Shown one piece after another: positions 1 through 9,652 of a stretch of 64,000 bases of DNA. Each line of letters opens with the position of its first letter. The first letter of the stretch is position 1. The position numbers were made by a program, and so were the translations under genes. A model generated the notes under the pieces. It made no database searches. It saw only the letters and a program-made list of their open reading frames with translations, and was not told the origin of the DNA. Location of the stretch: assembly GCA_030248295.1 (NCBI GenBank), contig JASANH010000230.1, positions 124,001 through 188,000 of the forward strand, written 5' to 3'. Source of the DNA: Mesodorylaimus sp. YZB2_4 (lineage: Eukaryota; Nematoda; Enoplea; Dorylaimida; Dorylaimidae).

Positions 1-553
1 CCCTCACCTTCTCTTTTGCCGTCCTTTCAGGCCCCCCAAAAATGACAAAGTCCCCACAACCCCAAACATAGACTTTGAGTGCGCGCGACAAAAAATTGAT
101 TTTTGCTGCCCTTCTCCGCACCCCATTTTTCTAACACATCGAGTGCTCTCACGTCAGATAAAATTTGCTCGTCGTGCGTACGTAGTTGCTAACAAACGTC
201 AAAAGCGGTTTTTTTCTGATCAGTCAGATTAGGCCAGTGACCATCAAGTTGAAGATAGGTTTATCATTGACGTCAGTGTCGTCAACGTCATGCAAGTTCA
301 AAGAGATATTGCCTGGGTGATTGCTAAAGAGTAAATGCGCGTGAAACTGAAGATAAGACCTATCGAAAAGGATAATCTCACCAAGAGATTTAGGCAGTTT
401 TGTTAACAGTCAGACGTTGATAATTTTGCACTTTACATGACAAATTAAGAAAGTAGCAACGCAGGACCATCTGCCGCAGAACTGGCGCTCAAGCAACGTC
501 AGTGGGTGGCATAGGACGTTGTTCCCTTTGATTTTTAGAGTGCGATATTCAAA
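1..553. other. Upstream flank, no gene seen
   Basis: AT-rich sequence upstream of the aminotransferase gene. I see no clear TATA box, no long reading frame and no recognisable repeat. The proximal promoter and 5' UTR of the aminotransferase must lie here, but nothing marks them. Confidence 0.5.
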
Positions 554-1855
554 ATGTCATTACAACAAGATGGATGCATTCCAAATTATAATCGATTTCT
601 AAATTCCATTTCGATCAATCGATCATTATCAGCTCTCCGAAAAATTTGGGTGATCCAAAACAATGCTGGCCCAGATATGGTCAGTTTTGGTACTGGAACA
701 CCCAATCCGTCCTGTTTTCCTTTCGAATCTATTACAATTCGTACAAAAAGTGGTCAAAGGCTAGTACTTCAGGATGACGAATTAGACGTAGCTTTAGGAT
801 ATACCGCTTCGCCTGGCTTTCCCCCACTTATAGATTGGTTACTGGCGTTGCAAAAGCGACTGCACGATCCACCATATGCCAGGCAGGATACTGAATTGAA
901 TCAGCTGATAATTATCCCAGGAAGTGAAGACGGGCAGTGTAAAGTGCTAGAAATGGTATTGGAAGCTGGAGACCCAGTACTGATCGATGAACCTGCTTAT
1001 CCCGGAGTCCTTTCAGCATTGAGACCACTAGGAGTCCAGTTGCTCGGCGTTGAATCGGATCACAATGGTGTGAGACCGGAGAGTGTGGAAAGCTTATTAC
1101 GTCAGTACACTGCAATCAATGGAAAACGTCCAAAAATATTTGTCACCCAACCCAATCATGTGAATCCGAGTGGTGTCTCGACGTCCTTGGAAAGACGCAA
1201 GGAAATTTACCGTCTGGCATGCAAGTACGACATTTTACTCCTGGAGGATGATCCGTACCATTTTCTCACATTTGGAGACCACCTCCCTCCTCCCAGCTTC
1301 CTCTCAATGGACACCGAAGGACGTGTCCTAAGGTTAGATTCCTTTTCGAAAGTCGTATCTGGTGGTATGCGAGTGGGAACACTCAGCGGACCGCGTCCAC
1401 TGGTCGAACGGGTGATGATGCACATCGCGTGTTCCAGCCTGCATGCATCCACTCTTAGCCAGACCCTACTTTATCGCTTGCTAACCGATTATGGTCAAGA
1501 CGGATATTTGGCTCATTGCAAAAATGTGGCTATATTTTACGAGCGTCGATGTAAAATGATGTTGGACGCGGCTGAGAAGCATCTGTCAGGGCTGGCAGAA
1601 TGGAACAAGCCGAGCGGCGGAATGTTCCTATGGATGAAGGTACTGGGAGTAAAAGACACCAAGAAGATGATTGAGAAGAGGGCACTTGAAAAAATGGTAA
1701 TGTTGGCTCCTGGATGTTATTTCATGCTTGATGAACTCCCGCCAACACCTTACCTGCGGGCATCGTTTTCTTGGGCTAGTGAAAAAGAGATGGAGTTAGG
1801 GATGGAAAGGCTGGCTGAAATGATCAAGGAGGAGAGGCAGAAGCAATCGACTTGA
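554..1855 (+). CDS. PLP-dependent aminotransferase, kynurenine/2-aminoadipate aminotransferase type
   Basis: The 433-residue product is a complete fold-type I aminotransferase (class I/II). Family members transfer amino groups from kynurenine or 2-aminoadipate to 2-oxoglutarate using pyridoxal phosphate, in the cytosol or mitochondrion. Seen: the Schiff-base lysine in SFSKVVSGG (K266), the cofactor-binding EDDPY motif (residues 231-235), the NHVNPSG loop (201-207) and a C-terminal carboxylate-binding arginine in LRASFSW (R402). The length suits the AADAT/KAT II group. The ATG is the first in the frame, and I see no mitochondrial presequence. The whole gene is one exon, unlike most other genes here, which could reflect intron loss, retrocopying or transfer. 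The exact substrate cannot be told from sequence alone. Confidence 0.9.
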   Translation: MSLQQDGCIPNYNRFLNSISINRSLSALRKIWVIQNNAGPDMVSFGTGTPNPSCFPFESITIRTKSGQRLVLQDDELDVALGYTASPGFPPLIDWLLALQKRLHDPPYARQDTELNQLIIIPGSEDGQCKVLEMVLEAGDPVLIDEPAYPGVLSALRPLGVQLLGVESDHNGVRPESVESLLRQYTAINGKRPKIFVTQPNHVNPSGVSTSLERRKEIYRLACKYDILLLEDDPYHFLTFGDHLPPPSFLSMDTEGRVLRLDSFSKVVSGGMRVGTLSGPRPLVERVMMHIACSSLHASTLSQTLLYRLLTDYGQDGYLAHCKNVAIFYERRCKMMLDAAEKHLSGLAEWNKPSGGMFLWMKVLGVKDTKKMIEKRALEKMVMLAPGCYFMLDELPPTPYLRASFSWASEKEMELGMERLAEMIKEERQKQST

Positions 1856-3483
1856 GCATCCTATAGCTGCCAAAAACAATATTAGTTTTTCCACTTTTCA
1901 TTAGCAATATCGAGGAATATTGTTTTTTGTCATAAAATGCTTTTCCTTAGCTTTGATCATAAACCCAGAAAAAAAAAATTCATAGTGTGGTGGTTTTTCA
2001 ACCTGCTAGAAAACTTGTTAATCCATGCTCCACTGTGTTGATTGCAGTGCTGTGCTTTTCCCTTAGAATTGAAGTCGTTACTAATAATAATTTATGCAAT
2101 ACGCGGTCATCATAACTGCAGGGTGTAATTGCTTTTGGAGAAAACCTTTAACATTTTTTTGGCGCCAGCTTAAAGTCATAATACCATACCTAAAGCAACA
2201 CCAAAAAAACGACACACTGTATGCGCTCTACAATCACGTACAGCACAAGAAATTGGCCAGTTCAGTTCAATAAGTGGGTATGGGAGGTCAGGCATTGCAA
2301 AGCGAAAATGTGCCGTAGAAGGCGTTCTGACATTTTGGCACAGCAGTTACAGCAAACCCATCCCCATGTCCAACAGGTGTGCATGGGTATGGATTTGGGA
2401 AAGGAAAGCTAAAGCAATGAAACTTTATAAAAAAGGGTGAATATAATCACTGCTTTTCTTGGACATCCCACCTACCACACGCACTAGCGGCGCATTAGCG
2501 TAGGTTTTTCCACTCATTTAAAAGTGACTTGTTTTTAGCTTCGAAAATGTCGAAGAGGGTAAAAATGCAAAAGGTTGCCCTTTCCTGACCAGCAAATACG
2601 TGATTAGCATGTGACAAGGCGGCTAGTTCTTTTGGGCAGGGAGGAAATAGGTGGGCACCCCTCACAGATTCTGTTCCTGTTTTCCGATACGCCTCGACCT
2701 GATTGCTAATTTCTATCGGGTCGTAATTGCTGAGAAAAATGCGCGACCATTAATTTTAAACCTACGCAAAGGAATCGCTCGAACTTTCTGAAGAGAGATC
2801 TCATTCTTTGCATTTCAATTCTTCACTCCAATGACGAATGAAAGCTAGGAAAATAGGTTTTTACGAAACACCGGCCGAGGCTATTAGGATCGGCTAAAAT
2901 TGGTTCACTTTTTCTCAAATGTCGTATCAGATAATTGAAAAAAGGAAAAGCTCGAGGTGTGATCGATCAGAACTCAAGAATGTTCTAGGTCGCCTCGAGG
3001 TCCAATGACGAACCGGACTTGTCTAATGAGCCAGCTCGTATTCATTAAACAGGACGGCCCTATATTATATTTCCCACTCACGAACTGCCTGAGCTTGATT
3101 AAGACGCGAAAGCGAAGTTTTTCGCTATAAGTACGTACATTGGCCAGACATGAAAACTGGGATAAACATCTTGATCGTAGGCGAAGGTAAAAAGAGCAAA
3201 GTTCACTCGGGGCTTGAAACCAGCGATGCTGTGCAAAGGAGTCCATAGATGACTTGCATGCAAGGAAATGTGTAGCAGGTATGTACAAGCGACAAAAATA
3301 CACGGATGTCATGAATTCGTGCAATGAAGATATCTGAAGAAAAAAATTCACAAGCTACTGTTTTCACAAAAAAAGATATTTCCAAATATATCAAAAGTTA
3401 CGATCAGATCTCACCTAGTTCAGAAGAATATTCAACCAGATAACCCGATAAAGTTTGTTCAAACAAACTTTTCAAAAAAAGAA
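1856..3483. other. Intergenic, no gene seen
   Basis: AT-rich spacer between the aminotransferase and the convergent four-module gene. Short open frames at 2221-2412 and 2974-3394 have no domain-like content and no convincing splice context. No canonical AATAAA is evident just after the aminotransferase stop. Confidence 0.5.
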
Positions 3484-5199
3484 TTAAACAGTTTCGAAAA
3501 ATATGCAATGCGCGTCCCTGGGATAGGGTTCGTTGGGCATGTCATATTTGGTGAGAATATTTGCCGCCGTCAGCACTCGATAGCCCAGTTTTGCGCATTC
3601 GTCAATGAACAATGTGATCAAGGCTCTTGCGTGTGCATCGTAGAGTTTGCCCCACGACCACGGTGACATGCGCAATGTCCAATCATTGACACCTTCGAAT
3701 TCCATCACTTCGTCAGTTACTGGCTTGGGCCAAGTTCTATGCGCGATTTCGGAAAACTTCTGTCGAATCTCAACGGGCGCATCGACCAACTGCGAGTAGC
3801 ATCCAGCAGATAGGTTCAAAGAAAATACATGGTATTTAGAATCGGGAATAATTTGATCATTCGATTGCGAGAACAAGAAGTTAGCCTTGTTGTAAGTGTG
3901 CCGATTCAAGTCGAAACTAGTCGAGCATCGCCAACCTAATTTGGCCATTAGTGTGAAAAGTGAGCAAAGAAATCTTCTGGCCCAATGACATTCTGTGGCC
4001 AAAGGATTCCAAGGATGTCCGTGAAACTTAATTCTAGTCACCCTCTGATTCTCTACTTTCATCGATTCCATTCCGTGTTGCCACGCTCCGTGAGATGCTA
4101 ATTGGCGAATGGCTTCTAGGACGGGTCCTGGCGCATCAATAATTCTTATCTTATTGGTCAACATTAGACTAATGCACAAATATTTTTTTCTGATTTCTGT
4201 AGAAGATTTTTTTCGAAATAATAAACTATCCGAACTACATGTCAAATTGAGTGTGGCGTATGGTTCGTAACCTTGGCTATCAAATTCTGATACCAAATCT
4301 AAAATCAATTCCCTTCCTCGAATGCATTCCATTCTGTCGTGGGAAAAGAATGGCTGCCCTTTCAATCGTAAACTGATACATCCACTGCTCGCTTTCTCTC
4401 CGCACCACCCGTTTGTATCACTCGAATGTTTCACATTTTCTTTGCCACAAGTGGATCGTTTGGGCAACCCAGGTTCATAAACTTGATCAATAGTGCGTTT
4501 AAAATGGGTAATCAAATTCTCGCTAGCATCGGTCAACATAATAGTATCACTCCCACTAATGCTTAGACAAGGTAGTTTTTCGAAATTATTGATCTCAATT
4601 TCGGATTTAGAAGATAGATTTCTCTTAAAAAATAAAGTGGATGCGGGATATTGATTAGCTAAATCGATCGAAGCGAATAATTCCCATCCTTGGTGACGTA
4701 TTCTATTCACACAATCGCAAATGACCTTGGTCAACTTGATCCTGTGCGTTGCACCTGTGCCATCCAAAAATGGTTGATTTCTTAATCGAATCCAACACGC
4801 ACCATCATCGTCTTGACTCACACTTCTCCTTTTCCTATGATCCAAACCCCAGCCATTGGCAAACGAGCTTTGCACCAGTTGACGAATGGTCTCGTTGGCG
4901 TAGACCAGGAATACAGTGGATCGGGGTTTAATGGTGAGCGTGAAGATTGGGAAGTCGTCAGGGACGGCGATGACTCGTGGAACCGAAACTGCTGATCTCT
5001 GTCGGTCAGTTGTGGAAGATCGACTTAAAATAGCGTCTTCAGTCATTTTCCGACGATTAGGTGATAAGGACAAGGAGCGAGCCGTCCTCTTTTTCACTGA
5101 CAAACAACCCAACCACATGTTTTGCTGTCGGTGCTCCGTATTAGCCGCTAATAAAGTGCACGTAGACGACGACTGCTCCATCGCAACACACACGGGCAC
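3484..5199 (-). CDS. Uncharacterised protein of four tandem 105-120-aa modules
   Basis: An intronless frame encodes 571 residues. After a Ser/Lys/Arg-rich head (about 1-80), four copies of one module follow at about 83-193, 210-330, 340-446 and 456-569. Each starts with a hydrophobic strand and a D/A-rich turn (LTDASENL, RIIDAPGPV, LVDAPVEI), then a W/I-x-L/F-x-x-x-x-P-F/W element (LRNQPF, LKGQPF, FHGHPW, MSPWSW), then a helix with R/A residues, then GW or GY and a strand ending in an F-rich segment. I recall uncharacterised fungal and animal proteins with a similar G-x-P-W motif but cannot name a family. There is no signal peptide or membrane segment, so it is probably intracellular. The start could be Met1 or Met7. 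The function is unknown. Confidence 0.7.
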   Translation of the reverse strand: MPVCVAMEQSSSTCTLLAANTEHRQQNMWLGCLSVKKRTARSLSLSPNRRKMTEDAILSRSSTTDRQRSAVSVPRVIAVPDDFPIFTLTIKPRSTVFLVYANETIRQLVQSSFANGWGLDHRKRRSVSQDDDGACWIRLRNQPFLDGTGATHRIKLTKVICDCVNRIRHQGWELFASIDLANQYPASTLFFKRNLSSKSEIEINNFEKLPCLSISGSDTIMLTDASENLITHFKRTIDQVYEPGLPKRSTCGKENVKHSSDTNGWCGEKASSGCISLRLKGQPFFSHDRMECIRGRELILDLVSEFDSQGYEPYATLNLTCSSDSLLFRKKSSTEIRKKYLCISLMLTNKIRIIDAPGPVLEAIRQLASHGAWQHGMESMKVENQRVTRIKFHGHPWNPLATECHWARRFLCSLFTLMAKLGWRCSTSFDLNRHTYNKANFLFSQSNDQIIPDSKYHVFSLNLSAGCYSQLVDAPVEIRQKFSEIAHRTWPKPVTDEVMEFEGVNDWTLRMSPWSWGKLYDAHARALITLFIDECAKLGYRVLTAANILTKYDMPNEPYPRDAHCIFFETV

Positions 5200-6483
5200 G
5201 GATGATGGTCAGGAGGGAATCGAGTCGTGCGCAGAATACTCAAACTAGATTCGTCAACGGCATAATAAATGCCTCCGTAGAAAGCCGTCAGGCAAAATCG
5301 AGTCTAAAAATGCTCGCATTAGGAGTACCTACTGAATAGAAACAAGTTTTTGAAATTGCCTCGCGCAAGGTGAAATGGTTGAGCGGAAACGGAGAAAGTG
5401 GATGGAAAAAAACGAGCTAGGCAGAGAATGATCGAAAAGCGAGCAGCTTTCGAGCACGATAGCAAAATAGTGAAGGCCTTGTTTTCTTCGCGACGAAGCT
5501 AGCGAAGCCACAAAACGCGTCGACTTGTGATCAATAGGGAAATGAGGGCGTATAGTTGAATGAATTGGTAAAAGCTGGGCAACCATTCCTGACATGGCAT
5601 CCCCCAAGCGAGCCGCCACCCGACACCTACTGTACCAATGGCTCCCAGCCAAATACTCCTTGGAGATACTCGAAACTGATAGCTTAACTCGCCTCTTCCT
5701 ATGACGCCTTTTCCAATAATTCACGCACCGAGGCGTAAAAACGAACCTATAAATCAAAACAGCCCTTCTTCTAAGCTCAAGGCTGTTTCTTCCCTATTTC
5801 TTACTTGGTAATAAGATGAGAGAAGATGCAAGCAGGGCCTCGGGCCGGCAGTGGGCTGGCAAAAAGTGGAAAGACATCCGAAAATAGGAAACTACTATTA
5901 GTGTCATGTGCACGCGTCTGCATGACGTGCATTCGAGCGGAATAATGGATCGAGATCCAACTGAACCAGAAAACATGCCCCTCGAAGGAGTAGGACTAAA
6001 GGACACCATTGGAAGCCAGAGAGAAACCTTTGAAATAGGCATCTTTGTGACTATCAGCAAAAAAACATACTTACGACTTTGCCAATTTTTACACCCTAAC
6101 CCTACACGTTTTGCACCCACGGTTAGGTATGCCAACTCCCGTGTCATGTGCTGCCTTACAGTTACCTGCCAATAAACCCGTACGACTTCACGAAAATTTA
6201 TGGCCTCCCCGCGAAGAAGACTCCTCGAGGAGCACTTTCCAGCAGTAATTAACTTGACACTAATCGACGACAAGGAACGAATCCGCCATAGCAACAGGTC
6301 CATCAACGAGAATAACAGGATGTTCGGCACATTCCATGGCCATATTTGATGCATTAGGGAATAGAACAGAGACGGCCAAATGTGCTTTCGTACATCACCG
6401 CGCTCGTCAGTCCGATAGCTGATCTTTTCGTGCAAACACTGTTAGTTCCAGATGATCACGTGATGGCTTGGATAAGCTGCCGA

Positions 6484-6528
6484 TGCGCCACCAGCGGGAT
6501 GTCAGGTGGACATCCCGCTGGCGGCGCA
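6484..6528. repeat. GC-rich hairpin, 20-bp arms
   Basis: The arms at 6484-6503 and 6509-6528 are inverted copies with one mismatch and a 5-nt loop. The surroundings show no transposon ends. It could be a cruciform, the tip of an eroded foldback element or an RNA hairpin. Confidence 0.7.
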
Positions 6529-6837
6529 AAATGCCTATCATTTATTTATTTTCATATTCAGGTTAGGCGAAAAACTTCTGCGTCGTTTTTGTGCCAAGAA
6601 TGGCCGTTCTTTCTCGAGCAGCACATTTTCTTCGCTGAGCGACTTCGAGTATACTATATGTCACGATGAAGGGCCTTGAGGTCTATTCAGACGAGTCTAT
6701 TGTTGCAAGTTTTGTAAAATCAAAGCTATCCAGGATGTTCCAGCGGATGTGTCGGGAGCGTTCATAAAAATCTGAAACAACGAGATTTTACAAAAAGTAG
6801 GCTGAATAGCCCTAGAATGTAGAAGATATTACGGTGA

Positions 6838-6960
6838 GTGGATGGTCTCGAAAACACTCAGGGCAGGCCTCCTAGTCGAAGGAGGCAGAGGCATCAACGC
6901 GACGGGTTTCTGCCTCGCCAGGAGGAGCGTACTGACGATGAGTGTCCACCAAGGCCCCAC
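6838..6960 (-). repeat. Dispersed repeat, copy related to 44085-44200
   Basis: Read on the minus strand, this segment matches 44085-44200 over roughly 100 bp, including a shared GGCGAGGCAGAAACCCGTC core and a GTTGATG motif. By eye about three quarters of positions agree. The element type is unknown. The motif order (CGATACGCTCC, then GTTGATG) also echoes the 36.4-38 kb repeat family. Confidence 0.6.
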
Positions 6961-7615
6961 GAGGACTTTTACGCTGTTTGCGGCAGCCAGTCAAGGCAAC
7001 CACATACACTGCACACCTATTGCACATAAGGACATCGTAGATTACGGCGCCGACCTTTGACACATTTTTTTCAGTTCATTGTGTATGTGTAGATTTCTGC
7101 ATTCAGCGGCAGAAGGTCATGTTGTAACTGAGGCTGCACATTGACAAAAGTAAGAGGAAACAGAAATACGAGTACCATAGTCGAGTAAGTAAGCAGTGCT
7201 TCCTGTGAACGTGCCATGATGACCGCTCACTGAGTATGTCATAAGGCATCATTCCATAGTTCGTGGCCGAACTATCGACGAGAGTGACTGTACAAGCGAC
7301 CGTGACCGTATAAGCGACCGTTTTACTAGCCCACTGCATTTATGAGTGTATAAGCTTCCTACCAAAGCTTAGCTATCAAGCTGGCCTTCCAGCTACTGGC
7401 AAGAGACTGAACAAAGTATTAAGCAAAAGCAGTGCAGTAGCAAATATTCGTGTAGCTGAAACCTAAATACATCGAAATGACGCTGTTCTCCATACTCGGG
7501 GCCAATGCGACTCCCCTACCCATCACTGTATCCTCATTCATATGAAGACTAGTTTCCTCAGACACTGAGGGGTTTTGAAGTTTGACACCATAATGGCTCG
7601 AAGTTAGGCGCACGC

Positions 7616-7781
7616 ATGTCATGTCATACATTGTCCATAGCCAAGCACCACAAGGCGTACTCGAGGGCTAAGGAACGCATATTTGACAATCTTCTTTACC
7701 GAGGCGGGAGTCGAACCCTTCCCTGTAAGTGCGCACCCAGCGTGAGAGGCAGGCCTTAACCCGCTAGGCCACGACCCCAGC
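7616..7781 (-). mobile_element. tRNA-derived SINE, subfamily 1, full length
   Basis: On the minus strand it begins with a tRNA-like head containing an A box (GTGGCCTAGCGGGTTAAGG) and a B box (GGGTTCGACTCC), typical of a Pol III promoter. The long variable region resembles class II (Ser/Leu) tRNAs. A unique body follows with CTTAGCCCTCGAGT and TGCTTGGCTATGGACAA, then a short ATGAC-type repeat tail. It is flanked by CACGC at 7611-7615 and 7782-7786, a likely 5-bp target duplication. Length is 166 bp. Confidence 0.85.
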
Positions 7782-7786
7782 CACGC

Positions 7787-9652
7787 CCAACGAGAATGTA
7801 AATATTTCTCCGACGTAATCCCTTTTTCTCAAAGTCGAAACCAAATCCTAAATTTGAAAAGCCAATTATACAGCTGAAATACAAAAAGCTAAGTATTTTT
7901 AATGTGATACATGCCATTTTGAAACACGCCATAATGCATTACAAACGCAAACTATGAGCACGGAGATGTACAATATTTGTGTGATCAGATATATCATGAC
8001 GCCAGATCGCGAGAGTCGCTTTTTATCTTCGGACCTACTGCAGGTACATACTCGTATTATACTTTCAATTCTGCGTTGTTCTATGCGTAAGCACATATTT
8101 ACTGCATGCCATGCTAATCGTATGTCTTGGATTCGTGATCCCAAACTAGTGCGCTGAGGTGTGTGAGGCACCAGTCCAGTATTGATGGACAGTAGCATTA
8201 CTTGTAGTCCAGTGTATCAAGAGCATAACTAGATTTTCTGCTAATAGAGTACACTAACCATGAGGTACATACATACGTTCGTAAATACACGAACGGCATG
8301 TAGCTGATGTCACCTGAACAGGCACAGCAGTACGGGTGTACCGCTTCTGTATCCCATATCACATATACAGGAAGCAAACAGAAGTCCGCTGATAGTACTG
8401 TACAAAATAGCATTATGAAAAAGTCAGAGGGAAAAATGCTTATGCTTGTTTTGATCTGGGTCGGTGATCCCAAAATCAAAAAGTGTGTCACAATTAGTGT
8501 GTGCTGAAGATTGTTTTCTGGCGCTGCTTTTTGCGCGCCGATTAGTGCTGAAGACGACAGTGCGCTGTGTAGAATCAGTGTCAGAATATTAAAAAAAGAG
8601 TATGATATTTGACTTTAGCGCTTTATCTTCGTCTATCCACTCGGAAAGCCTGCATGGAGTCAAATCATACTGACCCCTGACTTGAACCTGGAGCGAGACC
8701 AGGTGCTTGCAATGGACAGACTAAAAGTGAGGGACCGCTCCATCTCGCGCGACTGCCTCCAGCTTTCATGACATCATTGTATCCGCTACCTGAAACCTCA
8801 TGTTTCGGAAGGCAAATTTGTATTTCTATATTCAGAAAAGCATGTCTCAATACTGGTTCAAGTTGTAAAAAAAGCATTTTCACTCACGATCCCAGAAGAA
8901 CCGAACAATTTAACGTCGAGTTCACTTCGAAAACCCATTCAACTATTTTGTCACATTCCTGCAAAATAGGTTGAACGCAATCTTTTTGTTCGAATGCGAG
9001 GTGGAAAGAGAAATTCTTTCTGAATTTCAGATCCCAAAAAACCCTCATCCTCCTTTGTATGTACTGGCCCGTTGCTCTTGCATGACTATTCTTACTCACT
9101 AAAATTGTGTCATTTTCGGAACTCTATCCTTTCAACAAAAACGAGTCCTTGAACTTTCATGCGTTACAATTTACACTCACTTATTTCCGCCGAAATACTG
9201 CAGCAAAAAGTATTATTACGAGTACAAACTAGATTTGTGTTCTTTCATAGCCACTCCCATTGGCGAGTGGTTTTCTCACTAGAGGATACTGGCTGTATAA
9301 GGCCATGAAAAACTTGCTTCACCCTGACCATCTGCCGTTCTCTGGTTGCCTAGCGCGATTCGGCCCTGACTCACATCATTCACTAGCTATATAGGTACAC
9401 TTTTGAGAGACTCACGAACGGGCTGATAGGCCTCGTGTGTATAATTTCCGGTAATTTCCACTTGTTGAAGAGCCGAAACGTGGGCGGGATTATTGAAAGC
9501 ATGCGCATACTCGTAGCATCGGCCCAGGTATGGATGATGCATAGGCATGAGGCCTGTTATTTCAGCATCATGAGCAACCGAAGAATAGGCGACTCCGAAA
9601 AGTGGCTTGTCCGTGGTTACCATTGCTAGATCCGAAAGAAATAAAGTGAAAT
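7787..9652. other. Intergenic, no gene seen
   Basis: AT-rich sequence with short, conflicting open frames on both strands. I see no domain, no signal-peptide exon with a good donor, and no clear repeat pair. Confidence 0.45.

Larger units (their letters stand above)
5200..7615. other. Intergenic with weak open frames and repeats
   Basis: This spacer holds a 213-codon open frame (5794-6435, minus) and a 142-codon one (5329-5757, minus). Neither has recognisable domains. Short protein-like stretches occur in different frames around 6150-6400 minus, which may be remains of an old coding sequence. A GC-rich hairpin and one copy of a dispersed repeat are listed separately. Confidence 0.4.

Noticed and set aside
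5329..5757. 142-codon minus frame
   Set aside because: No recognisable features and no promoter or splice support.
5794..6435. 213-codon minus frame
   Set aside because: No domain, signal peptide or compositional pattern. Protein-like pieces lie in other frames, so this is likely chance or an old relic.
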